Positions 1 through 8,429 are shown, numbered from the stretch's first letter. The stretch is 16,873 nucleotides of DNA from DASXRA01 sp046734315 (GCA_046734315.1 JBKPQY010000298.1:1-16873); one strand, 5' to 3'. Numbers and translations: made by a program. The notes: generated from the letters alone by a model not told the origin.

Positions 1-98
1 CCACCGGCCGCCGCACTGCGTTCACCACCGGCGTAGAGCTGCTCGAGCTGCTTTCCACTGCGCCGCCGGACACCGCGGAGGAGCGCATCCCGAAATAG
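1..98 (+). CDS. 3' end of an unrecognised protein (partial)
   Basis: An open frame enters from the left edge (codons from position 3) and stops at TAG 96-98, giving 31 residues that end in AEERIPK. The piece is helical and leucine-rich around VELLELL and has GC-rich actinobacterial codon use. It is followed by a strong hairpin at 119-158, which is what the 3' end of a real gene should look like. There is too little sequence to assign a family. A LacI-type regulator C-terminus is conceivable, but I see no diagnostic motif. Confidence 0.5.
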   Translation, partial: TGRRTAFTTGVELLELLSTAPPDTAEERIPK

Positions 99-118
99 CC
101 GGGGGGTTTCGGGGGGGT

Positions 119-158
119 CGCGGTACGTCGCTGCCATAACCAGCGGCGACGTACCGCG
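119..158. terminator. 12-bp hairpin between convergent genes
   Basis: The arms CGCGGTACGTCG (119-130) and CGACGTACCGCG (147-158) are perfect reverse complements. The 16-nt loop can pair further (CTG 131-133 with CAG 141-143). It sits between the plus-strand stop at 98 and the minus-strand stop at 243, so it could terminate both transcripts. No clear T-run follows on either side, which is common for actinobacterial terminators. Confidence 0.6.
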
Positions 159-242
159 TATCTCGCCCGCCCCGTCGGCGTTTTCATGTCGTTCGGCAAG
201 GGATCGCGTGGCCTTAGGGCCAGCTTCCACGCCGGATGGCAA

Positions 243-686
243 TCAGGGGCAGGACTCATCGAGTTTCACCACGCTGAACGTTATGTGAGTCGTCGCGCTG
301 ACGTGTTGTCCCGCAGGAACATTCTGACTGCATACCTTCCAGTTGCGGTCCAGTACTTGGTGTCGACCCTGGCCGGTGGCATCGGTCGATGACGTGATGA
401 AGAAAGGGTTGCCTGAGACCCGCTGAATCTCGTCCTGAGCGTCCTGCAGCACCTTGCCGACGACGTTGGGCATCGGAAACGTGGAGCCGCCGTCGGTTGG
501 GTGGCTGGTAGTCGTCGGGGATGCGCGTGGCGAAGCGGAGGTGGGTTGTGGAGTCGGGGTTCTCACGGCGGCGGTTGGAGTCGACGTGACAGACGCGGAG
601 GACGGCTTCGATGGACTCGTGCAGCTTGCGGTGACAACGATGGCTGTGGCTGCCCCGGCAACGAATGCGGCTGCACTGCGGACCAT
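243..686 (-). CDS. secreted PASTA-like lipoprotein
   Basis: A 147-residue protein. The N-terminus has a hydrophobic export segment (about 7-19) ending at Cys22 in the context VTASC. This is a slightly atypical lipobox, with Thr at -3, so lipid attachment is likely but not certain. Residues 23-67 are a Ser/Thr/Pro-rich linker typical of cell-wall-spanning tethers. From about 70 to the end there is one PASTA-like domain, recognisable by PMPNVVGKVLQDAQ; Cys119 and Cys146 could form a disulfide. PASTA domains usually bind peptidoglycan fragments when attached to kinases or penicillin-binding proteins; isolated lipoprotein versions are frequent in actinobacteria and have no firm function. The ATG at 684-686 is supported by GGAGG at 693-697 with a 6-nt gap. 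A weak 5-bp hairpin (209-222) lies downstream. The gene appears monocistronic. Confidence 0.75.
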   Translation of the reverse strand: MVRSAAAFVAGAATAIVVTASCTSPSKPSSASVTSTPTAAVRTPTPQPTSASPRASPTTTSHPTDGGSTFPMPNVVGKVLQDAQDEIQRVSGNPFFITSSTDATGQGRHQVLDRNWKVCSQNVPAGQHVSATTHITFSVVKLDESCP

Positions 687-720
687 GGCCTACCTCCACG
701 ATCCCCGTGCCGGCGAACCA

Positions 721-750
721 GGAAGCCCGTCCCGTTAATTCAAGGCTTCC
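721..750. promoter_or_regulatory. 7-bp inverted repeat upstream of the lipoprotein gene
   Basis: GGAAGCC (721-727) and GGCTTCC (744-750) form a perfect dyad with a 16-nt spacer, 35-64 nt upstream of the lipoprotein start. It could be an operator or a hairpin in the leader. I see no strong -10/-35 pair beside it, so function is inferred from position only. Confidence 0.25.
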
Positions 751-1067
751 ACTGTTGATCGTTAGGCGCAAGGATCAGTCCGGACCAGGCGCGTGAACAT
801 CCTTAGGCTGGAGTGGTCCGCAATTGCAGCGACGTAAGTTGCCCAGAACGCTTTAAGATCAAAGCAGCGCCGTGCTCGATGCTTTCGCAGGCCCGGTACG
901 CGATATCACGCGATGTAAGGAGCGGGCACATCGAGAAACCGTTGCGGCTAAGGAGGGTTGGGCAGTGACCGCGCTCACGACAGGGTAATAGCGTTGTTGC
1001 GACACGTTGCCGCGCAGGTTGGGTCGGTCTCTTTACTGGCGAGAACCAGAGCCGGGAAGTCCAGCGG

Positions 1068-1253
1068 GTGCTCGCGGACATCAATGACCGCGACTTGAAG
1101 TGCGCCGGGCTCGTCCACGAGCAATGGAATTTCTTCATTCGTCTGTGGTGGCTTTTAATTGCTGTGATCACGCTTGGCTTCTTTGTTCGGGTGCCGAACG
1201 TCTTAGGAGTCACAGAGCCCATCGCCGGCCTGGCCCAGCCAGGACCTCGATGA
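1068..1253 (+). CDS. possible small membrane protein (doubtful)
   Basis: A GTG-initiated frame of 61 codons contains one strongly hydrophobic stretch, FIRLWWLLIAVITLGFFV (about residues 23-40), that could span the membrane, flanked by charged residues. The frame stays open upstream to 969 without a better start, and there is no clear SD before 1068. The stretch is less GC-rich than real genes nearby. It could be a genuine small membrane peptide, a remnant of a degraded gene, or chance. I cannot assign a function. Confidence 0.15.
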   Translation: MLADINDRDLKCAGLVHEQWNFFIRLWWLLIAVITLGFFVRVPNVLGVTEPIAGLAQPGPR

Positions 1254-1451
1254 CGGGCAGCAGGGCAGCGCCGCCCAACGTTCGCCGTATCGGCGCGGCA
1301 CCGCCACGACGCCCAGAGGGGGGCCGCACACGAGATTGCCGGCCCTGACAGCCATGGCCTGGTTGACGAGAGCGTTAGGAAGGTTTACAACCGATTGGTT
1401 CGCCGGAGGTCGGTGAGTCGCAGGTCTATCCCCAGGGCTGGAGTGCTGACC

Positions 1452-4325
1452 ATGAAGCGAGTAATGCGAGCTGGCCTGGGCTTCGCGGCCGCAGCGGTCC
1501 TTGCAGCGGGCTCGGGTGTGGGCGCAGCGGCACGGACGGGCGAGCCCGATGCGTTCACGGGCCAAGCGGGCGCCGCTGCGGCGGCGACGGGCTCGAGCGC
1601 GGTATCGGATCTGGGGTCGGCCGGCTGGAAGGTGCTGACCAGTGCAACCGCCAACGAACCCGGGCAGCAGATCTCCGCGCCCGGGTTTGACACCAACGGC
1701 TGGCTTTCGGTCACGAACGATGACGCCGGCGCCCCGGGGACCGAGATCGAAGCCTTGCTGCAGAACGGCTCCTGCCCGGACGTGTTCGTCTCGACCAACA
1801 TGAAGACATGCTTCGGCTTCATGAAGAGGATCGGCCCGGACAAGATCAAGCAGTTCGGCGTCCCGTGGTGGTTCCGGACCGACTTCACCCCGGATCTGGT
1901 GCCTGGCCAGGATGCGACGCTGATCGTTAACGGCGTCGTCGGTGCCGCGGACGTGTGGGTGAACGGCCAGCAGGTGGCGACCTCGGCGACGGTGACGGGC
2001 GCCTACACCCGGTTCGCATTCGACATCACGCACCTGCTGGTGAGTGGGACGAACTCACTGGCCATCGAGATGCACCCGAATGACCCAACCTCGATGTACA
2101 CGCTGGACAACGTGGACTGGACCCAGATCCCGCCGGACAACAACACTGGCATCCAGTTCCCGGTTCAGCTCCAGGTCGGCGGCGCATTGATCGACAGCAA
2201 CGCGCACGTGCTCCAGAACAACGCGGCCGATCTGAGCAGTTCGGCGCTGACCGTCAAGGCAGACATCACCAACACGGCGAGCTCGCCGCAGACCGGCACG
2301 GTGACGGCGACCATCACCCCGCCGGCCGCGGGGACGCCGGTAGCTGTGAGCCAGGCGGTGACGGTGGCGGCGAATACCACTGAGACGGTCTCGTTCGCGC
2401 CGGCCCAGTTCCCCAGCCTGACCATCGCCGCCCCGCAGGTCTGGTGGCCCTACCAGCTCGGCGTGCAACCCCTGTACACGTTGACGACGTCGGTGTCGCA
2501 GAACAACGTGGTCTTGAACACCACCAGCGAGACGTTCGGCATCCGCAATATCACCTCGTACCTGACCGCCGGGACCTCGGCGGGAGCGCCGGACGGGGTC
2601 CGCGCTTTCAAGGTCAACGGCGTGCCGATCGTCATCCGTGGCGGCGGGTTCGACCCAGACCTGTTCCTGCACTATTCGGCAGCCGACACCGCCAAGCAGA
2701 TCGCGTTGATGAAGAACATGGGCGTCAACGCGATCCGCCTGGAGGGGCACATCATGCCCGAGGACTGGTTCCAGCAGATGGACCAGGCCGGGTTCTTGAT
2801 CAATGCGGGCTACCAGTGCTGCGACGCGTGGGAGGTGTCCGGCACCCTGAGCCCCGCGCAGCTCGCGATCTTGCAGCTGTCCGCGCTGACCATCGGCGAG
2901 AACCTGCGTAACCACCCGAGTGTGTTCAGCTTCCAGTGGAGCGACAACGCGCCGACCGCAGAACAGGAGTCCGTGTCGCTGGCAGGCTTCTCTCAAGCTG
3001 ACTTCCAGGCTCCCCTGATCTCATCCGCCGAGTACAAGAGCAGCCCGCAGCTCGGGCCGTCGGGCGAGAAGGAAGGCCCGTACGACTGGGTGCCCCCCAA
3101 CTATTGGTACGACACGACGCACTTCGGCGGGGGCGACGAGACCAACGCAGGTGGCTCGTGGGGCTACGACAGCGAGCAGAGTGCCGGGGATACCGTCCCC
3201 ACGCTCGATTCGATCAACCGGTTTATGTCCGCGTCGGAGCAGGCCAACCTGTGGCAGAAGCCGAGCTACAACCAGTTCCACACCAACTACGAGGGGACCC
3301 AGCACAGCGGCTACAACTTCGGGACGCTCTACAACTTCGATACCGCACTTACCAGCCGATACGGCTCGTGGCCGGATCTCGCCACCTACGTCCAGGAGGC
3401 GCAGGTCCAAAACTACGAGAACGCCCGCGCCCAGTTCGAGGCGTTCATCGACCATGCCACCAACCAGCCGGTCCCCTCGACCGGAACGATCTACTGGCAG
3501 ATGAACAAGGGCTGGCCGAGCCTGCTGTGGACGCTGTACAACAACGACGGCGACCAGGCCGGCAGCTACTTCGGTGCGCAGCAAGCGAACGCGAAGCTGC
3601 ACGCGCTCTACGCCCTGGACGACGGCACCGTCACCCTGGATAACCTCGGCGCGGGCACCCAGTCCGGACTGTCGATCGAGTCCCGGGTTTACAGCGTCGC
3701 TGGTGCCCTGCTCGACGATCAGCAAGCGAGCAACATTACTCTCGCGAGCCAACAGGTCGCGAACTCGGTGCTCACACCGAAGGTGCCAGGGCCGACCATC
3801 GCGCCGGCCCCGGCGCAGACCTACTTCGTCGAGCTGGTGCTGCGGCAAAGCGGCACCATCGTCGACCGCAATGTCTACTGGCTGTCCACCCAGCAGGACG
3901 TCACGAACTGGTCGCAGACGCTCGGACAACCCCAGGCCACCCTGTCGCAGTACGCGAATCTCCAGGCGCTCAAGACGCTGCCGCAGGCGAGAATCGCGGC
4001 GACCGCCACCACCACACGGCAGGCCGGACCGAACGGTGCCGACCTGGCCACCACGGTGACCATCACCAATAATTCGCCGGGCCCCACGGTCGGGTTCTTC
4101 CTGCGCGCCGACGTGCGCAGGGGCACCGCGGCAGGAACCGAGCTCGCCGGCGACAACGAGTTGCAGTCCTCGATCTGGAACGACAACGACATCACGCTGT
4201 GGCCTGGCGAGTCCGAGACGTTGACCGCTACCTACAAGTCCACGGATCTGCAGGGCGCCACCCCGGTTATCAGCGTCTCCGGATGGAACATGTCGAAGAT
4301 CGACGTTGCCGCCCCCGCACCGTAA
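1452..4325 (+). CDS. secreted GH2 hydrolase, exo-beta-D-glucosaminidase-like
   Basis: A 957-residue exported enzyme predicted to remove terminal beta-linked sugars, most likely D-glucosamine from chitosan oligomers. The start is ATG 1452, with GGAG at 1440-1443 (8-nt gap); a longer frame from TTG 1395 would put an Arg-rich tail before the signal peptide. Residues 1-30 form a Sec signal peptide. A sugar-binding jelly-roll domain, an Ig-like domain, a TIM barrel from about 362 (FGIR) to about 670, and C-terminal beta domains follow. Characteristic features are NHPSVFSFQWSD with Asp498 as acid/base and DSEQSAG with Glu575 as nucleophile. The Ser-Asp pair replacing the usual GH2 Asn-Glu marks the CsxA-like glucosaminidase subfamily, and the C-terminal RNVYWLST segment also matches my memory of CsxA. 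Related mannosidase-like GH2 activities remain possible. It lies 148 bp upstream of a polyamine-type ABC operon. Confidence 0.85.
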   Translation: MKRVMRAGLGFAAAAVLAAGSGVGAAARTGEPDAFTGQAGAAAAATGSSAVSDLGSAGWKVLTSATANEPGQQISAPGFDTNGWLSVTNDDAGAPGTEIEALLQNGSCPDVFVSTNMKTCFGFMKRIGPDKIKQFGVPWWFRTDFTPDLVPGQDATLIVNGVVGAADVWVNGQQVATSATVTGAYTRFAFDITHLLVSGTNSLAIEMHPNDPTSMYTLDNVDWTQIPPDNNTGIQFPVQLQVGGALIDSNAHVLQNNAADLSSSALTVKADITNTASSPQTGTVTATITPPAAGTPVAVSQAVTVAANTTETVSFAPAQFPSLTIAAPQVWWPYQLGVQPLYTLTTSVSQNNVVLNTTSETFGIRNITSYLTAGTSAGAPDGVRAFKVNGVPIVIRGGGFDPDLFLHYSAADTAKQIALMKNMGVNAIRLEGHIMPEDWFQQMDQAGFLINAGYQCCDAWEVSGTLSPAQLAILQLSALTIGENLRNHPSVFSFQWSDNAPTAEQESVSLAGFSQADFQAPLISSAEYKSSPQLGPSGEKEGPYDWVPPNYWYDTTHFGGGDETNAGGSWGYDSEQSAGDTVPTLDSINRFMSASEQANLWQKPSYNQFHTNYEGTQHSGYNFGTLYNFDTALTSRYGSWPDLATYVQEAQVQNYENARAQFEAFIDHATNQPVPSTGTIYWQMNKGWPSLLWTLYNNDGDQAGSYFGAQQANAKLHALYALDDGTVTLDNLGAGTQSGLSIESRVYSVAGALLDDQQASNITLASQQVANSVLTPKVPGPTIAPAPAQTYFVELVLRQSGTIVDRNVYWLSTQQDVTNWSQTLGQPQATLSQYANLQALKTLPQARIAATATTTRQAGPNGADLATTVTITNNSPGPTVGFFLRADVRRGTAAGTELAGDNELQSSIWNDNDITLWPGESETLTATYKSTDLQGATPVISVSGWNMSKIDVAAPAP

Positions 4326-4343
4326 CGTGACTGTCCGCGCCAT

Positions 4344-4388
4344 TTCCGGCGTGAGCGGAACCGGGTGGGAGTCCCGCGCTGCGGCGCG
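4344..4388 (+). terminator. weak hairpins after the GH2 gene
   Basis: Two short stems follow the GH2 stop: TTCCG 4344-4348 with CGGAA 4356-4360, and CGCGC 4375-4379 with GCGCG 4384-4388. Neither has a T-run. They may weakly terminate the GH2 transcript or simply reflect GC-rich sequence, so read-through into the ABC genes cannot be excluded. Confidence 0.2.
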
Positions 4389-4463
4389 CTGGCGGCGCCT
4401 GATCGGAGATGATGTGGCCGGCCGCGCCCGAGGGCGCTAGTGTGCACAACCTCACGTGGTGAT

Positions 4464-4469
4464 GGGGGA
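4464..4469 (+). promoter_or_regulatory. ribosome binding site choosing GTG 4474
   Basis: GGGGGA lies 4 nt before GTG 4474 and inside the longer frame that begins at GTG 4456. No SD precedes 4456, so the shorter start is preferred. A weak -10-like TAGTGT at 4438-4443 lacks a matching -35. Confidence 0.45.
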
Positions 4470-4473
4470 TTGC

Positions 4474-5553
4474 GTGGCTAGCGGCACCGAGCAGGTGGAA
4501 ATCGGTCGTGAGTCGGCCGAGATTCCACGAATTCAGTTGTCGGGCTTACGCAAGACGTTCGGCCTGGTGGTCGCCGTCGACGGCGTCGACCTCGACGTCT
4601 CGAGTGGCGAATTCTTCGCAATGCTCGGACCGTCCGGGTCGGGCAAGACCACCGTTTTGCGGATGATCGCGGGTTTCGAGGAGCCGACCGCCGGCACGGT
4701 GCGCCTGAGCGGCATCGACGTCACCCGTGATCCCCCGTTCCGGCGCGACGTGAACACCGTCTTCCAGGACTACGCGCTGTTTCCGCATATGACGGTCGCA
4801 CAGAACATCGGCTACGGAATGCGGGTGCGCGGCGTCGACCGGGCCGCACGCCGGCGCCGCACCGACGAGGCGCTGGAGATGGTGCGGCTGCCCGGCTACG
4901 GCGAGCGCCGGCCGTCCCAGCTGTCTGGGGGCCAGCGGCAGCGCGTCGCGCTCGCCCGTGCCCTGGTCAACCGGCCACACGTCCTGCTGCTCGACGAGCC
5001 GCTCGGCGCGCTCGACCTGAAGCTGCGCGAGCAGATGCAGATCGAACTCAAGGCGATCCAGCGTGAGGTCGGCATCACCTTCATGTTCGTCACGCACGAC
5101 CAGGACGAGGCGCTGACCCTGAGCGACCGGCTCGCGGTCTTCAACGCCGGCCGCATCGAGCAGGTCGGTACGCCGCGTGTGGTGTACGAGCAGCCGGCGA
5201 CCGCGTTCGTGGCGGGATTCGTCGGGACGTCGAACGTCCTCTCCGGCGCGTCGGCGCAGCAGGTGTACCGCGAGGCCGGAACTTTCGCGATCCGCCCGGA
5301 GCGGATCACGGTGTCCGAGGCGTCGCCGGACCGCGGCCAGTCTTGCGCTGGAGGCGATGTCTGCGTCACCGGCAGCGTCCGCGAACTCGTGTACGCCGGT
5401 GCCGAGACCCGGGTGTTCGTCGAACTCGACACCGGCGACACGGTCGTGGCCGTCAGGCACAACGTCGCCGAGGACGGTCATCACGCGCTGCGGCGCGGCC
5501 AGCAGGTCTGGCTTTCCTGGAGCCGGCGCCAGGCCGTCTCCCTGGGCTCGTGA
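4474..5553 (+). CDS. potA: ABC transporter ATPase, spermidine/putrescine type
   Basis: The cytoplasmic ATPase that powers the importer encoded by the next three genes. From GTG 4474 the protein has 359 residues. Visible motifs in order: Walker A GPSGSGKT (about 52-59), Q-loop FQDYALFPH (about 97-105), signature LSGGQRQR (about 150-157), Walker B VLLLDEP (about 170-176), and the switch His in FVTHDQDEA (about 208). A C-terminal TOBE-like regulatory domain follows, and the length is normal for PotA-class ATPases. A longer frame begins at GTG 4456, but only 4474 has an SD (GGGGGA 4464-4469, 4-nt gap). It is the first gene of the operon; the binding-protein gene starts 19 nt after its stop. The symbol is by family; substrate is not proven, and YdcT-like or other amine/opine importers use the same ATPase class. 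Confidence 0.9.
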   Translation: MASGTEQVEIGRESAEIPRIQLSGLRKTFGLVVAVDGVDLDVSSGEFFAMLGPSGSGKTTVLRMIAGFEEPTAGTVRLSGIDVTRDPPFRRDVNTVFQDYALFPHMTVAQNIGYGMRVRGVDRAARRRRTDEALEMVRLPGYGERRPSQLSGGQRQRVALARALVNRPHVLLLDEPLGALDLKLREQMQIELKAIQREVGITFMFVTHDQDEALTLSDRLAVFNAGRIEQVGTPRVVYEQPATAFVAGFVGTSNVLSGASAQQVYREAGTFAIRPERITVSEASPDRGQSCAGGDVCVTGSVRELVYAGAETRVFVELDTGDTVVAVRHNVAEDGHHALRRGQQVWLSWSRRQAVSLGS

Positions 5554-5572
5554 ATGTCTATTGGGGGTAACC

Positions 5573-6748
5573 ATGATCATCACTCGTCCAGCCGTCGCGA
5601 TCGCGGCGGCGCTGTGTCTCGTGGCCGCGTGCAGCAGTTCCAAGTCCGGCGGGGAGAAGCTGCCCAACGTCCCGATGCAGAAATCGGTCGGCGCCGGCGA
5701 GGGCGCGTTGAACATCATCGCCTGGGCCGGCTACGCCGAGGACGGCTCGGATGACCCGAAGGTCGACTGGGTGCACCCGTTCGAGCAGCAGACCGGCTGC
5801 ACCGTCCACGTGAAGATCGGCAACACGTCAGACGAGATGGTCGCGCTCATGAAGACCGGACAGTACGACGGGGTCTCCGCGTCCGGCGACGCCACGCTGC
5901 GGCTCATCTACGGCGGCGACGTCGCGCCGGTCGACACGTCGCTCGTGCCGAACTACGCCACGGTCTCCGACTTCCTGAAGAAGGGGGCGTGGAACTCGGT
6001 GAACGGCCAGATGTACGGCATCCCACACGGGTGGGGCGCGAACCTGCTCATGTGGGACACCAAGCGGGTGCCCAGCAACCTGGACTCGTGGTCGGCGGTC
6101 TTCGACCAGTCCGGCCAGTACAAGGGCCACGTCACCGCGTACGACTCGCCGATCTACATCGCCGACGCCGCGCTCTACCTCAAGTCCACTCAACCCGACC
6201 TCGGCATCAAGGACCCGTACGCGCTGACCGAGAAGCAACTCGACGCGGCGATGAGTCTGCTGAGTAAGCAGAAGGCGAACGTCGGCGAGTACTGGTCGGA
6301 CTACACCAAGGAGGTGCAGGCGTTCGAGGCGGGGACGTCCACCGTCGGCACCACGTGGCAGGTCATCGCGAACACGATCAACGGCGGCGGCAAGACCACG
6401 GTGAAAACCGTCCTGCCGAAGGAGGGCGCCACCGGCTGGTCGGACACGTGGATGATCTCGTCGAAGGCCAAGCACCCGAACTGCATGTACAAGTGGATGA
6501 ACTACATCATCTCGCCGAACGTCAACGCGCAGGTGGCGGAGTGGTTCGGCGAGTCACCCGCCCAGACGAAGGCGTGTGACGAGACGACGGACAAGAACTT
6601 CTGCGCGACGTACAAGGCGCTCGATGCGACGTTCGCCAAGTCGCTTGCCTACTGGACCACCCCGCGCAAGCAGTGTGTCGACGGCAGCGGCAACAACTGC
6701 ACCGACTACAGCGAATGGGTCACGAAGTGGCAGGCGCTCAAGAGCTGA
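5573..6748 (+). CDS. polyamine-type ABC substrate-binding lipoprotein
   Basis: A 391-residue extracytoplasmic binding protein that captures the substrate for the importer. The signal peptide ends in a good lipobox, LVAAC, with Cys20 as the lipid anchor. The mature part begins with a short linker and then LNIIAWAGYAEDG, the strand pattern of PotD/YdcS-class proteins. Segments such as YDGVSASGDATLRL, PHGWGANLLMWDT, AYDSPIYIADAAL and EGATGWSDTWM match a well-populated actinobacterial subfamily annotated as spermidine/putrescine binding. Six further cysteines occur (76, 304, 335, 344, 368, 376); the last four cluster and probably form disulfides. ATG 5573 follows GGGGG at 5563-5567 with a 5-nt gap. 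Its stop overlaps the start region of the next gene. Substrate within the amine group cannot be read from sequence. Confidence 0.88.
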   Translation: MIITRPAVAIAAALCLVAACSSSKSGGEKLPNVPMQKSVGAGEGALNIIAWAGYAEDGSDDPKVDWVHPFEQQTGCTVHVKIGNTSDEMVALMKTGQYDGVSASGDATLRLIYGGDVAPVDTSLVPNYATVSDFLKKGAWNSVNGQMYGIPHGWGANLLMWDTKRVPSNLDSWSAVFDQSGQYKGHVTAYDSPIYIADAALYLKSTQPDLGIKDPYALTEKQLDAAMSLLSKQKANVGEYWSDYTKEVQAFEAGTSTVGTTWQVIANTINGGGKTTVKTVLPKEGATGWSDTWMISSKAKHPNCMYKWMNYIISPNVNAQVAEWFGESPAQTKACDETTDKNFCATYKALDATFAKSLAYWTTPRKQCVDGSGNNCTDYSEWVTKWQALKS

Positions 6749-7620
6749 CCGCTGCCGCACCGCGGAACAGGGGATCGCTTTCCGCGTTCTTCGCAACCAA
6801 GCGACGGACGCGGCTGGCGATCCTGCTGTCCGCACCCATGCTGTGGCTGGTCGTCGCCTACCTCGGCTCGCTCGGCGTCATGTTCGCGTCGGCGCTGTGG
6901 ACGACCGACTCGTTCACCGGCAACGTCGTCAAGACGGTCAGCGGCGACAACCTCCACGCGGTCTACACCAGCCCGGTGTATTGGCGCGTCGCGTGGCGGA
7001 CGGTTGAGGCTGCGCTGGCCGTCACGGTGATCGACGCGATCATCGCGCTGCCGGTGGCCTTCTACATGAGCAAGATCGCGTCGCGGCGGACCCGGCTGTT
7101 CATGGTCGTCGCCGTCCTGACGCCGCTGTGGGCGAGCTACCTGGTGAAGGCGTACGCGTGGCGGACCCTGCTGGCGCCGGACGGGCCGGTTAGCTGGGTG
7201 TTCGCCGGTCATACGCCCGGGTACGGCTTCACCGCCACGGTCATCACTCTGGCCTACCTGTGGTTGCCGTTCATGGTGCTGCCGGTGTTCGCCGGCTTCG
7301 AGCGGCTGCCGAACGGGCTGCTCGAGGCATCGTCGGACCTGGGTGCGAAGCCGATGCGCACGATTCGGTCCGTCGTGCTGCCGATGGTGTTTCCTGCCGT
7401 CGCCGCCGGGTCGATCTTCACGTTCTCACTGTCGCTGGGCGACTACATCGCGGTGGGCATCGTAGGCGGGAAGACGCAGCTGCTGGCCAACGTGATCTAC
7501 GGACAGTTGATCACCGCAAACAACCAACCGCTCGCGGCGGCGCTGGCAACCATGCCGCTGATCGCGATCGTGCTGTACCTGCTGGCGATGCGGCGCACCG
7601 GAGCATTGGAGAACGTGTGA
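6715..7620 (+). CDS. ABC transporter permease, PotB/YdcU-like
   Basis: An integral membrane subunit of about 301 residues forming half of the import channel. Hydrophobic segments occur near 34-60, 98-118, 128-147, 173-194, 226-250 and 279-291, consistent with six helices. The EAA loop that docks on the ATPase is seen at about 204-225 (EASSDLGAKPMRTIRSVVLP). The start is uncertain: ATG 6715 (34-nt overlap with the binding-protein gene) and GTG 6727 are both in frame, and neither has a good SD, so translation is probably coupled to the upstream gene. The first 30 residues are weakly constrained. The stop overlaps the next start by 3 nt. Confidence 0.87.
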   Translation: MGHEVAGAQELTAAAPRNRGSLSAFFATKRRTRLAILLSAPMLWLVVAYLGSLGVMFASALWTTDSFTGNVVKTVSGDNLHAVYTSPVYWRVAWRTVEAALAVTVIDAIIALPVAFYMSKIASRRTRLFMVVAVLTPLWASYLVKAYAWRTLLAPDGPVSWVFAGHTPGYGFTATVITLAYLWLPFMVLPVFAGFERLPNGLLEASSDLGAKPMRTIRSVVLPMVFPAVAAGSIFTFSLSLGDYIAVGIVGGKTQLLANVIYGQLITANNQPLAAALATMPLIAIVLYLLAMRRTGALENV

Positions 7621-8429
7621 GACTCTCCGCCGGCCTGCGCTGGACGCTTCGGGTCATCACCTGGCTCGTGATGCTGTTCCTCTACGCGCCGCTCGCGATC
7701 GTCGTCATGAACTCGTTCAACAAGTCTCGTACGTTCGCTTTCCCGCCCACCGGCGTGACGCTCAAGTGGTGGCACGCCGCGGCGCACTCGAGCGGGGCGC
7801 TGGACGCGCTGTGGACGAGCGTCAAGGCGGGGCTCGGGGCCACCGCGATAGCGATCGTGCTCGGGACGATGGCTGCGTTCGCTGTGCAGCGTTACAACTT
7901 CTTCGGCAAGAACACCGTGAGTTTCCTGGTGATCCTGCCGATCGCGCTGCCCGGCATCATCACCGGCATCGCGCTCAACGCGGCCTTTCGTACCGTGTTC
8001 GATCCGCTCGGCATCGGATTCGGCCTGACGACCGTGATCATCGGGCACGCGACGTTCTGCATCGTCATCGTCTACAACAACATCCAGGCTCGGCTGCGAC
8101 GGACCGGCAGCTCGCTGGTGGAGGCCTCGTCCGACCTCGGCGCGACGGGGTGGCAGACGTTTCGCTTCGTGACGTTCCCGATGATCCGCACCGCGCTGGT
8201 GGCCGGCGCCCTGCTCGCATTCGGGCTGTCGTTCGACGAGATCGTCGTTACGACGTTCACGTCCAGCCCGGACGTGCAGACGCTGCCACTGTGGATCTTC
8301 GCCAACCTGTTCCGGCCCAACCAGGCGCCGATCGTGGACGTGGTCGCCGCCGTCCTCATCGTGCTCGCGGTCGTGCCGGTGTGGCTCTCGCAGCGCCTCG
8401 GCGACGATCCGAGCAGCGGCAGAATATAG
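7617..8429 (+). CDS. ABC transporter permease, PotC/YdcV-like
   Basis: The second channel subunit, 270 residues. Hydrophobic segments near 12-32, 68-89, 101-122, 136-153, 192-211 and 240-258 fit six helices; the N-terminal FLYAPLAIVVMNSFNKS is typical of PotC-class permeases. The EAA loop lies at about 169-190 (EASSDLGATGWQTFRFVTFP). GTG 7617 overlaps the preceding TGA (7618-7620), and GGAGA at 7608-7612 sits 4 nt upstream, supporting coupled translation. It is the last gene of the importer; the following gene converges from the other strand. Confidence 0.9.
   Translation: MRLSAGLRWTLRVITWLVMLFLYAPLAIVVMNSFNKSRTFAFPPTGVTLKWWHAAAHSSGALDALWTSVKAGLGATAIAIVLGTMAAFAVQRYNFFGKNTVSFLVILPIALPGIITGIALNAAFRTVFDPLGIGFGLTTVIIGHATFCIVIVYNNIQARLRRTGSSLVEASSDLGATGWQTFRFVTFPMIRTALVAGALLAFGLSFDEIVVTTFTSSPDVQTLPLWIFANLFRPNQAPIVDVVAAVLIVLAVVPVWLSQRLGDDPSSGRI

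Larger units (their letters stand above)
687..1451. other. long intergenic region without a convincing gene
   Basis: About 765 bp separate the divergent lipoprotein and GH2 genes. Open frames exist on both strands but none combines a good SD, actinobacterial codon bias and a recognisable protein. Base composition is lower in GC than the flanking genes (about 52% in 1141-1200). The only notable open frame is a possible short membrane peptide at 1068-1253. The region presumably holds the promoters of both flanking genes, but no sigma-factor consensus stands out. Confidence 0.5.

Noticed and set aside
803..1222. 139-codon minus-strand frame
   Set aside because: Composition is Ser/Thr/Arg-rich with no domain, no SD and no actinobacterial codon bias; looks like chance.
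3021..4343. 440-codon minus-strand frame opposite the GH2 gene
   Set aside because: Arg/Gly/Val-rich antisense shadow of a clearly coding GH2 region; common in high-GC genomes.
4546..5718. 390-codon minus-strand frame opposite the ATPase gene
   Set aside because: The plus strand has all ABC ATPase motifs; the antisense frame has none.
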